Assembly: GCA_900317925.1 (NCBI GenBank)
Contig: ONIQ01000007.1
Location: 1-64,000 of the forward strand
DNA from: an uncultured Bacteroidales bacterium
GTDB taxonomy: Bacteria; Bacteroidota; Bacteroidia; Bacteroidales; UBA932
Direction: 5' to 3'
DNA length: 64,000 nt
The first letter of the stretch is position 1. The number at the start of each line of letters is the position of its first letter. Below are positions 34,554 to 44,397 of this stretch, piece by piece. Under the pieces are notes generated by a model that saw only the letters and a program-made list of their open reading frames with translations, was not told the DNA's origin and did not search any database. The position numbers were made by a program, and so were the translations under genes.

Positions 34554-35926
34554 AAGGCGCCCACAATCCGGATCTTCTTCTTGGGGATCTTCACGCCCAC
34601 CAGGTCGCCTTTGTCCCAGATGTCGTTGGTATCGACATACAGGGCGCCGCCACCGTCAATCTTGACGGTCAGGTGGTAATGATCTCCCTTATAGAGGATG
34701 AAATGGATTTCTCCGGTCAGTTCGCCCGCGTCGCAGTCGTCCTGAAGGTCAACGGCATCGAACGGAATCTCCACGCGCACCTTGTCGCCCGCGGTATAAC
34801 CGGCGGTGTTGCACTCGAAGGTGCCGCCCAGCAGCTCGATGCTGCCTTCTCCGGAAACCGTGGCTTCCAGCGCGTTGGTCGTGCGCTCCTTTTTCATGAC
34901 CTGGATGTCGTCCGGGTCGATGTACAGCTGCACGGTGCTCCCCACGGGGTAGGGATCGTAATCCTGGATCATCAGCTCGTTGCCGGTATCGGTATCCACG
35001 AACATCTCGTAGTGAACACCCTTGAAGATACACGACTTCACGGTGGCGGTGAACTGCGTTTTGGCCGCCTCGGTGGTAAAGTAGATGTCTTCCGGGCGGA
35101 CCACCACGTCCACCGGGGTATTCTCGCCGAATCCCTCGTCCACGCAGTCGAAATCGTGTCCGATGAAGCTGACGCGCCGGTCGCGGATCATCGTGCCGTT
35201 CAGGATGTTGCTCTCGCCGATGAAATCGGCCACGAACGCGTTCACGGGCTCGTTGTAGATGTCGATGGGCGTGCCGATCTGCTGGATGCGTCCCTCGTTC
35301 ATCACCACGATGGTGTCGCTCAGCGTGAGGGCTTCTTCCTGGTCGTGCGTTACATAGATAAAGGTAATGCCCAGTTTGCGGTGCATCTCCTTCAATTCAA
35401 TCTGCATGTCCTTGCGCATCTTCAGGTCCAGCGCGGCGAGCGGCTCGTCAAGGAGGAGCACCTTCGGCTGGTTCACGATGGCGCGTGCGATGGCGATGCG
35501 CTGTTGCTGGCCGCCGGAGAGGGTCTCTACGTCGCGGTCCTCGTAATCGGACATCACCACCAGTTTTAGCACCTTGCGGACGCGTTTTTCAATCTCGTCC
35601 TCGGGTACTCCCTTGAGTTTCAGACCGAAAGCGATATTGTCGTACACATCCAGATGCGGAAAAAGGGCGTAGCGCTGAAAAACCGTGTTCAACGGGCGCA
35701 GGTGCGGGGGCGTGTCGCCCAGTTCCTTGCCGTCCAGCAGGATGGAACCCTCGTCGGGCTGCAGGAAACCGGCAATCATCCGGAGCAAGGTGGTCTTGCC
35801 GCAGCCCGAGGGGCCCAGCAGGGTCAGGAACTCTCCCTGGTTAATGAAAAGATTGATATCTTTGAGTACCGTCTTTCCACCGAAAGATTTCGAGACCCCC
35901 CGGATGTCGATGATTTTCTTTGCCAT
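34550..35926 (-). CDS. potA: Spermidine/putrescine ABC transporter ATPase PotA, with doubled C-terminal domain
   Basis: 458 residues; E. coli PotA has 378. The ATPase part is canonical: Walker [11 protein letters not shown]-loop, signature [14 protein letters not shown], Walker [13 protein letters not shown], and switch His in VTHDQEEAL. The C-terminal regulatory part holds two TOBE-like units with related wording ([19 protein letters not shown] about residue 295, and [18 protein letters not shown] about residue 405), which accounts for the extra 80 residues. It follows the beta-barrel gene by six bases and overlaps potB by four. Confidence 0.94.
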   Translation of the reverse strand: MAKKIIDIRGVSKSFGGKTVLKDINLFINQGEFLTLLGPSGCGKTTLLRMIAGFLQPDEGSILLDGKELGDTPPHLRPLNTVFQRYALFPHLDVYDNIAFGLKLKGVPEDEIEKRVRKVLKLVVMSDYEDRDVETLSGGQQQRIAIARAIVNQPKVLLLDEPLAALDLKMRKDMQIELKEMHRKLGITFIYVTHDQEEALTLSDTIVVMNEGRIQQIGTPIDIYNEPVNAFVADFIGESNILNGTMIRDRRVSFIGHDFDCVDEGFGENTPVDVVVRPEDIYFTTEAAKTQFTATVKSCIFKGVHYEMFVDTDTGNELMIQDYDPYPVGSTVQLYIDPDDIQVMKKERTTNALEATVSGEGSIELLGGTFECNTAGYTAGDKVRVEIPFDAVDLQDDCDAGELTGEIHFILYKGDHYHLTVKIDGGGALYVDTNDIWDKGDLVGVKIPKKKIRIVGAL

Positions 35927-35932
35927 CTCCTC

Positions 35933-37003
35933 TTACCAGAGTTTGAGGTCGAAATTCCAGGTTACACCCAACATACCGTAAATGATATTCGGCGTGACGA
36001 TGCCGGTGCTGGCCTGGATGCGCAGCGAACGGCTGTCGCGGATCGGGAACCAGGAGCCGGTAAGACCGGCGGTGGTGTACGACAAATCGTTATCCGTACT
36101 GCAGTAGTTATACGAACCCTTGAGGGATAATTCCCATTTGTCGGAAGGTGTCCATACGATGGAAGGAACGATGGTCTGGCCTTTGGTGACAAAATCTACC
36201 GGCAGAGCATCCTCGTCATCGGGGTCGAGCACAAAGAAGCCGCCGTATTTGTTCGTCCACGTGAGGTCGATGGTCCAGTCGCCCAACTCCAGGCGGTTGC
36301 CCAGGCTGGCGATGAGGCGCCAATCGTCAAATACATTCTTATAGGTAAGAGCGCTCCAACGCATGCTGTAGGGGCCATAGGTGCCGTCCCACTGGGCTGC
36401 GTAGGAAAGATGGGTGTTCAGAGGGTCGCAGGCAAGCTGGAGGGAAAGCTTGGACTTGCCGTCAGGCAGGTTCCAGGCCGGGGTAAAGGCCCAGCGATAG
36501 CACGGGACATTGCTCCAGATGGAACTGGCAATGATGGTGTTGACATCATAGTCGTAGTCTTCGTACTCGAAACCGCCCATCAGCGTGGTCTGCTTACCAA
36601 GGGAAAATTCGAAGGGACCCGGGGAGAAGGTAACATAGGCCCAGTCGCAGAAGTTCCATCCGCAATAATCGCGGCCCCGGAAAGGCCAGCAAAGGTTATA
36701 CGCATTCTTGGTGTTCTCCCAAATGGCATCCTTGAAGGAACTTTCGTCATACGTGGACACAAGCCAGTGGTTCATCACGGAGAAGGACCATTTGTCAGAG
36801 ATGTTGCCTTCGAAAAGGGTGTAGAAAGATGTGTTGCCGAAACTGAACGATGCCTCTTTTACGTCTTTGTCATACAAAACACCGGCATCAAATCTCGGAA
36901 TAAAGGACAGCACGGCACCACGGCCGGCGTCTTCAGCCTCTTGTGCGCGCACAAGGAAGCAGGGCAGCATCATCACTGCGCAGACTACCAGAAATTTCTT
37001 CAT
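35933..37003 (-). CDS. Outer-membrane beta-barrel protein heading the pot operon
   Basis: 356 residues. A signal peptide (MKKFLVVCAVMMLPCFLVRA, cut near residue 20) is followed by alternating aromatic strands throughout, ending in a final strand LGVTWNFDLKLW with a terminal aromatic residue, as expected of a BAM substrate. Repeated charged/aromatic strands (FSLGKQTTLMGGFEY, WTIDLTWTNKYGG) suggest a 14-18-stranded porin-like barrel. Placed six bases before potA, it may let polyamines through the outer membrane; that is inference from context only. The start at 37003 is chosen for the signal peptide; an upstream in-frame ATG would place a non-signal extension before it. Confidence 0.8.
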   Translation of the reverse strand: MKKFLVVCAVMMLPCFLVRAQEAEDAGRGAVLSFIPRFDAGVLYDKDVKEASFSFGNTSFYTLFEGNISDKWSFSVMNHWLVSTYDESSFKDAIWENTKNAYNLCWPFRGRDYCGWNFCDWAYVTFSPGPFEFSLGKQTTLMGGFEYEDYDYDVNTIIASSIWSNVPCYRWAFTPAWNLPDGKSKLSLQLACDPLNTHLSYAAQWDGTYGPYSMRWSALTYKNVFDDWRLIASLGNRLELGDWTIDLTWTNKYGGFFVLDPDDEDALPVDFVTKGQTIVPSIVWTPSDKWELSLKGSYNYCSTDNDLSYTTAGLTGSWFPIRDSRSLRIQASTGIVTPNIIYGMLGVTWNFDLKLW

Positions 37004-37032
37004 CGAATTGCATAAAAAATAATTTGTAAAAC

Positions 37033-37088
37033 TTTTGCGCAAAATTAGATGCAAAAATGGAAAAAAACAATAAAAATGCGTATTTTTG
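37033..37088. promoter_or_regulatory. Divergent promoters of the pot operon and tamL, with palindrome
   Basis: Minus strand TAATTTTG (37040-37047) for the pot operon and plus strand TATTTTTG (37081-37088) for tamL. A perfect 12-base palindrome TTTTGCGCAAAA (37033-37044) overlaps the pot -7 box, so a bound protein would block it. Confidence 0.5.
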
Positions 37089-37105
37089 AATCGCAATTAG
37101 CATCC

Positions 37106-39295
37106 ATGGATTTGAAGAAAAGTCTCCATCATTTTCTCTGGCCTTTGCTGGTCGGCCTGGTCGCAGGCTGCAGTACCGCCCGTTCCTTGCAGGAAGGTCA
37201 GTACCGCCTTGCCAAGAACAAGGTCGAGATCCTGAATGATGATGGGCTGAATATCAGTGAAATAACTCCCTATATCAAGCAGCAGGCCAAGCCGGCCGGT
37301 CCGATGACCTATATTTATAGCATGGGCGGGAAGGACAACAAAAGCGGCTGGTCGCGGCTGATGCACAAACTCGGAACGCCGCCGGTTATCTATACGCCCG
37401 AACAGGTCGAGGCCTCGCAGGAAAAAATCGTCCGGCACCTGGAATATCTGGGCTACTATGATTCCGATGTCGATGCCCGGGTGAGCGTGAACCGCCGCAA
37501 CGTGACGGTGGATTATCGCGTCACCCTCGGACGTCAGGTCCCCATCGGGGAAATCCGGTACAACCTTCCGGAACGGGGTCCGCTGGCGGAATACTTCCTG
37601 CGGGATACTGTCAACCTATTGGTACACAAGGGGGATTACCTCTCGGAAGCCCTTTTGGAACGCGAGAGCGAACGGTCGGCCGCCGTGTTGCGGGAAGCGG
37701 GTTTTTTCGGCTTCAACAAGAATTACTATTTCTTCCAGGCGGATACCCTCGGCCGGAAGGATGCGGTGTTGGAATACCGCATCGGGGAATATACCCGGAA
37801 TGAACCGGAAACATCCGCCCGGGAGCACCGGCAATATACCATCGGCAATATCCGGTTCGCTTACGATAACGATGTGAAAATCAGGGAGAAAGTACTCCGT
37901 CAGATGAACACCCTCGTTCCGGGGGAAGTGTATCGGGAAAGCGACGTGAACAATACGTACCGGCGTCTCTCTGCCTTGAAGGTGTTCCGCGGGATCAACC
38001 TGGGCATGGTGCCCCGGGAAGACAGCACCGTCGTGGATTGCAACATCAATCTTTCCCGTTCTTCCATCCAGGGGTTCAAGGTGAACCTGGAGGCATCGTC
38101 CAACTCCAACGGCCTGTTGGGCATCTCCCCGCAACTCACTTATTATCACAAGAATATCTTCCGGGGAGGGGAGTGGCTGAACCTGGGATTCCTGGGGAAT
38201 TTCCAGTTCAAGCTGGACGACAATATCCGCTCCAATGAATTTGGTGTCACCGGTGGATTGAGTTTCCCCAAACTGATTGCGGTTCCTCCTCGCTTCGTCC
38301 GCGATACGCGTAGCGGCGGCCGTACCGAGGTGAACCTGTCGTACAGTTACCAGAACCGGCCGGAATATACCCGCCATGTCGTGGGATCCTCGTTCGGCTA
38401 CACCGGAAACTGGGGACCGAAGAACTTCTACCAGATCTTCCCCCTGCAATTGAGCATCGTGCGCCTGACGGACATCGACCCGTTGTTCCTGATCAGCCTG
38501 CTGAACAATCCGTTCCTGCTGAGTGCCTACCTGGACCACTTTGACCTGGGGAGCCGTTTCTCGGTCTATTATACGACGGATGCATCGGCCAACCCGACTT
38601 CTTCCTACCATTATTTCCGCTTCCAGGTGGATGCTTCCGGCAACGTCCTCAGCCTGTTTAACGGTCTGATGAAGCTGGATTCCGAGCTTGGCGAGCGGAT
38701 GATCCTGGATACCCCGTATTCCCAATATACGCGTTTGGAGGCCTCTGCCGGACGGACCTGGCGGCTGGGAAGGACCGGGCGCCGGGCCATTGCCACGCGC
38801 ATCATGGGCGGAATCGGCTTCGCCTACGGGAACTCCACCACGCTGCCGTTCGAGAAGCAATTCTATGGTGGCGGCGCCAGTAGCCTACGGGGCTGGCAGG
38901 CGCGCGGCGTGGGTCCCGGACTGTCCGAATACATCGATTTCTTCACCATCCCCAGCCAGACGGGAGACCTTAAACTGGAGGCCAACGTGGAATACCGGTT
39001 CCCGCTGTTCTGGAAGCTGAATGGCGCGGCTTTCCTGGATGCCGGCAACGTCTGGCTGCTCAATGGAGATGATTTGGGAGACGGCGCTTTCCGGTGGGAT
39101 ACGCTGGGAGACAGCATCGCCGCAGACTGGGGCCTGGGCCTTCGCCTGGACCTGAATTTCCTGCTCCTGCGGATCGATCTGGGCATGAAACTGCATGATC
39201 CCGTTCGGGAGGGAGCGTACAAATGGGTGGGGCCCCGCCAGTGGTTCTCCCGCGACAGCTATGCCGTCCATTTCGGCGTGGGCTATCCTTTCTAA
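37106..39295 (+). CDS. tamL: Lipidated BamA/TamA-family outer-membrane protein (TamL type)
   Basis: 729 residues. Omp85 protein presumably helping insert outer-membrane or surface proteins. The N-terminus (MDLKKSLHHFLWPLLVGLVAGCSTARSL in two parts) has a lipobox LVAGC, which is characteristic of TamL, the Bacteroidota form of TamA. POTRA-like repeats follow (about 50-330, e.g. IVRHLEYLGYYDSDVD, LREAGFFGFNKNYY), then the 16-stranded barrel. The lid-lock motif is present as GGGASSLRGWQARGVGPG. The protein ends in an aromatic residue (GVGYPF). Its usual partner tamB is not in the window. It is followed tail-to-tail by rarA with overlapping stop codons. Confidence 0.88.
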   Translation: MDLKKSLHHFLWPLLVGLVAGCSTARSLQEGQYRLAKNKVEILNDDGLNISEITPYIKQQAKPAGPMTYIYSMGGKDNKSGWSRLMHKLGTPPVIYTPEQVEASQEKIVRHLEYLGYYDSDVDARVSVNRRNVTVDYRVTLGRQVPIGEIRYNLPERGPLAEYFLRDTVNLLVHKGDYLSEALLERESERSAAVLREAGFFGFNKNYYFFQADTLGRKDAVLEYRIGEYTRNEPETSAREHRQYTIGNIRFAYDNDVKIREKVLRQMNTLVPGEVYRESDVNNTYRRLSALKVFRGINLGMVPREDSTVVDCNINLSRSSIQGFKVNLEASSNSNGLLGISPQLTYYHKNIFRGGEWLNLGFLGNFQFKLDDNIRSNEFGVTGGLSFPKLIAVPPRFVRDTRSGGRTEVNLSYSYQNRPEYTRHVVGSSFGYTGNWGPKNFYQIFPLQLSIVRLTDIDPLFLISLLNNPFLLSAYLDHFDLGSRFSVYYTTDASANPTSSYHYFRFQVDASGNVLSLFNGLMKLDSELGERMILDTPYSQYTRLEASAGRTWRLGRTGRRAIATRIMGGIGFAYGNSTTLPFEKQFYGGGASSLRGWQARGVGPGLSEYIDFFTIPSQTGDLKLEANVEYRFPLFWKLNGAAFLDAGNVWLLNGDDLGDGAFRWDTLGDSIAADWGLGLRLDLNFLLLRIDLGMKLHDPVREGAYKWVGPRQWFSRDSYAVHFGVGYPF

Positions 39296-40608
39296 TCCGA
39301 ATAATACTTCGGCCAGCACTGTTTCAGATAGGCCTTCAGGCTCTCTTCGTGTTTGTTGGGCTGGGGCTCGTACAGGCGTGTCCCTTTTAGTTCATCGGGC
39401 ATGAACTCCAGGTCGGCAAAGTGGCCCGGAAAGTCATGGGCGTATTTGTATCCGTCGGCATAGCCCAGTTCTTCCATCAACTGCGTGGGCGCGTTGCGAA
39501 GATAGAGCGGGACGGCCGCCATCTGCGTCTTATCCGCCAGGGAAAGGGCGGCGTCCACGGCCAGGTAGGCCGAGTTGCTCTTGGGCGATGAGGCCAGGTA
39601 GATGGTGGTTTCCGACAGGGGAATGCGCGCCTCGGGCATGCCGATGGAATGCACCACCTGGAAGCAGGCATTCGCCAGCAGCAGGGCGTTGGGGTTCGCC
39701 AGGCCGATATCTTCCGCCGCCAGGATGCACAGGCGCCGAGCGATGAAGAGGGGATCCTCGCCCCCCTTGAGCATCCGGGCCAGGTAATACACCGCCGCGT
39801 TGGGATCGGAACCGCGCACGCTCTTGATGAAGGCCGATATGATATCGTAATGCATCTCGCCGCCTTTGTCGTAGATGGCCACATTCTCCTGCAGGCACTC
39901 CGTGACGTGTTTGTTGTCGATGACGATGGGGGAGCGGCCGGCCGATGCATCGACCACGATTTCCAGGATGTTCAGCAACTTGCGGGCGTCCCCGGCGCTG
40001 AAACGGAAGAGCGCGTCGGTTTCCTTGACGGTGATCTTCTTGTGTTTCAGGAGGGTGTCCGTTTGAATGGCTCTATCAAGAAGTAATTGTAAATCAGCGG
40101 TTTGCAGCGACTTGAGCACGAATACCTGGCAGCGGGAGAGGAGGGGAGTGATGACCTCGAAAGAGGGGTTCTCCGTGGTGGCGCCGATCAGGATGACCGT
40201 GCCGTCTTCCACCGCTCCCAGGAGGGCGTCCTGCTGGGCTTTGTTGAACCGGTGAATCTCATCGATAAAAAGGATAGGGGAGCCCTTGGAAGCAAACAGG
40301 GAACCGCTTTTGGCCTTGTCAATGACGTCCCGCACATCTTTTACGCCGGAAGAGACGGCGGACAGCTGATAAAAATCGCGGTCCAGCGTCTTGGCGATGA
40401 TATGGGCGAGCGTGGTCTTTCCCACCCCGGGTGGTCCCCAGAGAATGAAGGAAGACAGGTTCCCGCTCTCGATCATGGTCCTGAGAATGCAGCCCGGCCC
40501 GATCAGATGCCGTTGCCCCACGTATCCGTCCAGATTCGCAGGCCGCATGCGCTCGGGAAGGGGAGGAAGCATCGTGCTTCGGGGTGTCGAGTCGTCAGAA
40601 AAGGCCAT
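39292..40608 (-). CDS. rarA: Replication-associated recombination protein A (RarA/MgsA)
   Basis: 438 residues. AAA+ ATPase acting at stalled replication forks with SSB. Walker [12 protein letters not shown], Walker [18 protein letters not shown], sensor motif [11 protein letters not shown] and arginine-finger region LLSRCQVF are intact. The C-terminal tetramerisation domain ([39 protein letters not shown]) is typical. The minus-strand TATTTTTG box at 40628-40635 with CTTG 20 bases upstream is its promoter. Stop codon overlaps that of tamL by three bases on the other strand. Confidence 0.96.
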   Translation of the reverse strand: MAFSDDSTPRSTMLPPLPERMRPANLDGYVGQRHLIGPGCILRTMIESGNLSSFILWGPPGVGKTTLAHIIAKTLDRDFYQLSAVSSGVKDVRDVIDKAKSGSLFASKGSPILFIDEIHRFNKAQQDALLGAVEDGTVILIGATTENPSFEVITPLLSRCQVFVLKSLQTADLQLLLDRAIQTDTLLKHKKITVKETDALFRFSAGDARKLLNILEIVVDASAGRSPIVIDNKHVTECLQENVAIYDKGGEMHYDIISAFIKSVRGSDPNAAVYYLARMLKGGEDPLFIARRLCILAAEDIGLANPNALLLANACFQVVHSIGMPEARIPLSETTIYLASSPKSNSAYLAVDAALSLADKTQMAAVPLYLRNAPTQLMEELGYADGYKYAHDFPGHFADLEFMPDELKGTRLYEPQPNKHEESLKAYLKQCWPKYYSD

Positions 40609-40627
40609 TGCAAGTGCTTTAACTGTG

Positions 40628-40696
40628 CAAAAATAGCATTTTTTGGTGCTTTTTTCAAGTCATTGTTTTTTTTTTTCAAGATAATTTGTATCTTTG
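40628..40696. promoter_or_regulatory. Divergent promoters of rarA and the barrel/lipoprotein pair
   Basis: Minus strand: TATTTTTG (40628-40635), 20 bases, CTTG (40656-40659). Plus strand: TATCTTTG (40689-40696), ATG 31 bases later. The spacer is dominated by T tracts. Confidence 0.55.
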
Positions 40697-40727
40697 AAAC
40701 AGTTATCAAGTAAAACTTTTTAGTAAA

Positions 40728-41573
40728 ATGAAAAAACTAGCACTGATTCTGGCCTCCATCCTATTGGCCGGATCCATGGCTTCCGCACAGACCCTTTGGG
40801 ATACCATGCAGGAGCGAAACATCTTCAACAAAGTATCTGCCGGTGTCTCGCTGGGCACATTTGACGGATTGGGTATCTATGTCGCCGCACCGATTGGTGA
40901 TTATGTTCAGGTCCGTGCCGGTTTCTCTACCTATCTGTCGGGCTACATTGGAGTGAACAAATCGGTCAGCGTTCCTTCTGCCACTGATATTGCACACAGT
41001 ACTGATCTGGATAAAAGAGACATCAAATTTGAAGGAAAATTCACTTTCCCGAACGCCAACCTGCTCTTTGACGTGTTCCCGTTCAAGAAGAGCAGTTTCC
41101 ACGTTACTGCCGGTGCCTTTATCGGTTCCAGCCAGCTGTTGGCTGTCCGCAACCAGGCTTCCACGCCGCTGCAGCCGGACTATAAGACCCTGGGTTTGGA
41201 ACTCGTCCGCGGAGACGGTGCCAACGATCGTTACTTTGTCAAGGCTGACGCAAATGGCGTCATCGAGGCTGCCGTCAAGACGTCAAACGCCTTCAAGCCG
41301 TATCTGGGTGTCGGTTTCGGCCGCGCCGTTTCCGAACATCGGGTGAATGTAACCTTCGATCTCGGTGCCATGTATTGCGGCGGTCTGGGTGTCTATGCCG
41401 ATGGTACGCCGATGGTCGGTTCTTCGCAGAATATCCGGCTCGAATCCCGGGATACGGGTCACAAGAGCGGGAAGCCCACGGAATTCAACGACGAAGGCTG
41501 GGTGGACAAGATTTATGACAGAACCAAATTCTATCCGGTGCTCCGCGTGAGCCTTTTCGTCCGGTTGTTCTAA
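40728..41573 (+). CDS. Predicted outer-membrane beta-barrel protein
   Basis: 281 residues, not assigned to a named family. A clean signal peptide (MKKLALILASILLAGSMASA) is cut before QTLWD. The body alternates hydrophobic and polar residues in barrel-like strands (AGVSLGTFDGLGIYVAAP, VQVRAGFSTYLSGY, PYLGVGFGRAV) and ends LRVSLFVRLF. Several charged, flexible inserts (ESRDTGHKSGKPTEFND) would be surface loops. It is followed after 26 bases by a lipoprotein gene and then a terminator, so the two form a unit and may work together in the outer membrane. Confidence 0.75.
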   Translation: MKKLALILASILLAGSMASAQTLWDTMQERNIFNKVSAGVSLGTFDGLGIYVAAPIGDYVQVRAGFSTYLSGYIGVNKSVSVPSATDIAHSTDLDKRDIKFEGKFTFPNANLLFDVFPFKKSSFHVTAGAFIGSSQLLAVRNQASTPLQPDYKTLGLELVRGDGANDRYFVKADANGVIEAAVKTSNAFKPYLGVGFGRAVSEHRVNVTFDLGAMYCGGLGVYADGTPMVGSSQNIRLESRDTGHKSGKPTEFNDEGWVDKIYDRTKFYPVLRVSLFVRLF

Positions 41574-41599
41574 GGTAAATTATTAAAAATCAACAAGAT

Positions 41600-42541
41600 A
41601 TGAAAAAGTCTATCTTTACCCTCCTGGTGGTTGCCTTGGCGGCCCCGATGATGTTCAATTCCTGTAAAGGCGGTGGTGACGATCCTACGCCTACGCCTTC
41701 GGACCTTCCGGCTCCTCCCAAGACCGCCGATGCCATCAAGGTGGTCATCAACCCTCCGGCAACCCAGCCCGTCAAGGCTTATCCGGTAAGTTTCGAATAT
41801 ACCGAGACCGGTAAAGCCATCGTCGGCTTCAAAAATCCCACGATGCTTGCCGGCATTCCGGTAAAGGGCGAAGTATCTGATGTCTATTATATCACCGGAA
41901 CCGGTTTCAAGAGCGGGAATGTTTACACGATAAAGGGGCCCGATGGCAAAACGTACAAATTCGAGATCATTCAGTCCGATTCGCAGGTCCAGATCAAGTA
42001 TATGGATCCCGATGGCGGTTCCCTGGACTTTATGGGTAAGCTCCAGGCGGTTGTCACGACCAGCCAGTTCTTTACGAATCTGTGCCGTTCCTGGAACATC
42101 ATCAAGACGCGCGTCAGCATCGTTGCAGAAGGCGTCAATGCGGCTGCCGAGTGGCCCAATGCAACCAGCTCCGCTGCCTGCGACCTGAATGAGATTGAGA
42201 AATTCGCCTCTGATTACTACAAGATTACCGATAAACTCCCGCAGGGAATGAATGTTACGTCCGTGGACATTTCCAACCGCGGTACCTACAACATCTCTTT
42301 TGCCAATAAGACCGAGTATGTAGGTGAGTGGACAAGCGCGCTTTCCAATGGTTTCAATTACTCTTGGAAAACAGACGACATGGGCTTCCAGTTGGAAAAT
42401 GGAAAGGCTGGTTTCGAATTTGTCGTCGACGGTGGTGTAACGTACTGCATCATGACGCTGTCCGCTATCATCAAAGACGGTAATAAGAATTATGACACCA
42501 AGGTGTTCTGCACCATGAAGGAACCAGCTATGTACTATTAA
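41600..42541 (+). CDS. Hypothetical lipoprotein
   Basis: 313 residues. The signal ends in a lipobox-like MMFNSCKGG, with Cys at residue 22, followed by a Gly/Asp/Pro/Thr-rich linker (GGGDDPTPTPSDLPAPPK), the usual Bacteroidota surface-lipoprotein arrangement. The mature part has an Ig-like strand pattern early (YPVSFEYTETGKAIVGF, VYTIKGPDGKTYKF) and a beta-rich second half. No catalytic motif or known domain was recognised. It is the second gene of a two-gene unit that closes with a hairpin terminator at 42578-42609. Confidence 0.75.
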   Translation: MKKSIFTLLVVALAAPMMFNSCKGGGDDPTPTPSDLPAPPKTADAIKVVINPPATQPVKAYPVSFEYTETGKAIVGFKNPTMLAGIPVKGEVSDVYYITGTGFKSGNVYTIKGPDGKTYKFEIIQSDSQVQIKYMDPDGGSLDFMGKLQAVVTTSQFFTNLCRSWNIIKTRVSIVAEGVNAAAEWPNATSSAACDLNEIEKFASDYYKITDKLPQGMNVTSVDISNRGTYNISFANKTEYVGEWTSALSNGFNYSWKTDDMGFQLENGKAGFEFVVDGGVTYCIMTLSAIIKDGNKNYDTKVFCTMKEPAMYY

Positions 42542-42577
42542 AGGTTGATTTTTCGTCTTTCCAAATCGATTTCAACC

Positions 42578-42609
42578 AAGGGTAGTCTTTCCGGACTACC
42601 CTTCTTATT
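42578..42609 (+). terminator. Intrinsic-type terminator after the lipoprotein gene
   Basis: Perfect 10-base stem AAGGGTAGTC / GACTACCCTT (42578-42587 and 42594-42603), six-base loop, then a T-rich tail CTTATTTG. Confidence 0.75.
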
Positions 42610-42714
42610 TGTTACACAATTTATATTATGTTAACTAACGAGTAGGAAAATCCCCCTCTTTCAGTGGAAATCGCGAAAATTTGTTTATCTTCGCATACTA
42701 TAATATAAAGAGGA

Positions 42715-44397
42715 ATGATTCTTCAAATACTCACCTTGTTTGGCGCCCTGGGCCTGCTGCTGTACGGTATGGGAATCCTGACGGCCGGTGCCCAGAAATC
42801 TACCGGACCCTTGCTACGACGGTATCCGGATCTTATGGCCCGCAGTACGGCCAAACAGGTAGCATTCGGAATCGGCTACACATCGCTGTTGCAATCTTCC
42901 AGTGCCACCACTATCATCGCTGTCGGATTCGTCAATGCCGGCATGTTGACCCTGGTCCAGTCCATCGGTGTCATCATGGGTGCCAATATCGGTACCACGG
43001 TCACCGCCTGGCTCTTTACCATTTTCGGATTCCATTTGGAGGCCACCTGGTTCACCTTCCCGATTCTGCTGGCCGGCTTCCTGATGACCATGTTCAAGAA
43101 CCCGAAAATCAAGAATATCGGTGAGTATGTCCTGGGGTTCGCCATCATGTTCATCGGCCTGTTCTTCCTGCGGTCGGCCTTCCCGGCAGACTCACCTGCA
43201 TTGGACGGCCTTTTTGACAAATTAAGCGGTTTTGGCTTCTGGTCGGTTCTTATCTACTTCATTATCAGTATATTACTGACTGTCTGCCTGCAATCTTCCG
43301 CCGTCACGATGGCCTTCACCTTGATGCTTACGTATTCGGGGCTCATTTCCTTTGAAATGGCGGCCGCCATGGTGCTGGGAGAGAACCTCGGAACCACCCT
43401 CACGGCCAATATCGCCGCCCGGAAAGCCGATGTCCAGGCCCGTCGGGCCGCCCTTACCCACATCCTGTTCAACCTCATCGGTGTGGTGATCATCCTGACG
43501 GTTTTCCCGCTGTGCCTGAAGGGCGTGAAAGCCCTCATCGACCTCTTCCCTATCGCAAATCCCGCGCTGGCCGACCTGTATGCCATTGCGCTCTTCCATA
43601 CCCTTTTCAACCTGCTCACCACGCTTCTGCTGCTCCCCTTCCGGGAGAAACTGGCCGCCCTGGTGGTCCGGATGATTGCGGAACCGGAAAAGAAGGACGA
43701 GCCTTTCCGTTTGCGGCACATTTCCACCTGGCGTATCGCCTCTCCCGCCATCGCCATCGAACAGACATACAGGGAAGTGCTGGACTTTGCACAGGCGGCA
43801 TTCGACGGTTTCCAGTACGTAAAACGGATGCTGACCGTTACCGATGCAGACAAGTTTGAGTTATATCGCACCAAACTGATTCATTGTGAGGAGATTACAG
43901 ATAAATACGAATACGAGCTCGCGGCTTTCCTGAGCAAACTTTCCGCGGAAAATACCAGCAGCGAGGAGAACCAGGAAATCAAATCCCTGTACCGGGTGAT
44001 CAGCGAGTTGGAGAGCCTGGGAGACAGTTGCGAAAACATCAGCCGGCTCTTTGTCCGGCTACGGACCCATACGAAAGGTTTCAACGAGGAGAGTTCCTCC
44101 AAACTGGCACTGCTGATTGGAAAGGTTAACCAAGCTTTTGTGGCCATGATTACCAACCTGAAAGCCGCCCAGCAGGGAACGCTGACTTCGATAGACAATG
44201 CCATTACCATCGAACAGGGCATCAACGAGACCCGGGACGTGCTGCGGGAGGAAGGGATCCTGCAGATTGAACGCCAGTCCGGCAATTACCAGTCCATGAA
44301 CTACTATCTGGACATGCTGGAGCAGCTGGAAGCCATGGGCGATTTCATCATCAACGTTTCTCAGTCGATCCTGAAAGTCAAAGAACAAGATGTCTAA
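42715..44397 (+). CDS. Na/Pi-cotransporter family protein with PhoU-like domain
   Basis: 560 residues. Sodium-coupled phosphate (or export) transporter of the NptA/PNaS family. The two inverted-repeat signatures are visible: LLQSSSATTIIAVGF near residue 60 and LQSSAVTMAFTL near 195, each followed by GANIGTTVT- or GENLGTTLT-like turns. About nine hydrophobic helices occupy residues 1-320. The cytoplasmic C-terminal 230 residues are helical and PhoU-like, with long coiled stretches. First gene of a four-gene unit; it overlaps rlmD by eight bases. The nearest -7 match upstream, TATCTTCG (42686-42693), has one mismatch. Confidence 0.93.
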   Translation: MILQILTLFGALGLLLYGMGILTAGAQKSTGPLLRRYPDLMARSTAKQVAFGIGYTSLLQSSSATTIIAVGFVNAGMLTLVQSIGVIMGANIGTTVTAWLFTIFGFHLEATWFTFPILLAGFLMTMFKNPKIKNIGEYVLGFAIMFIGLFFLRSAFPADSPALDGLFDKLSGFGFWSVLIYFIISILLTVCLQSSAVTMAFTLMLTYSGLISFEMAAAMVLGENLGTTLTANIAARKADVQARRAALTHILFNLIGVVIILTVFPLCLKGVKALIDLFPIANPALADLYAIALFHTLFNLLTTLLLLPFREKLAALVVRMIAEPEKKDEPFRLRHISTWRIASPAIAIEQTYREVLDFAQAAFDGFQYVKRMLTVTDADKFELYRTKLIHCEEITDKYEYELAAFLSKLSAENTSSEENQEIKSLYRVISELESLGDSCENISRLFVRLRTHTKGFNEESSSKLALLIGKVNQAFVAMITNLKAAQQGTLTSIDNAITIEQGINETRDVLREEGILQIERQSGNYQSMNYYLDMLEQLEAMGDFIINVSQSILKVKEQDV

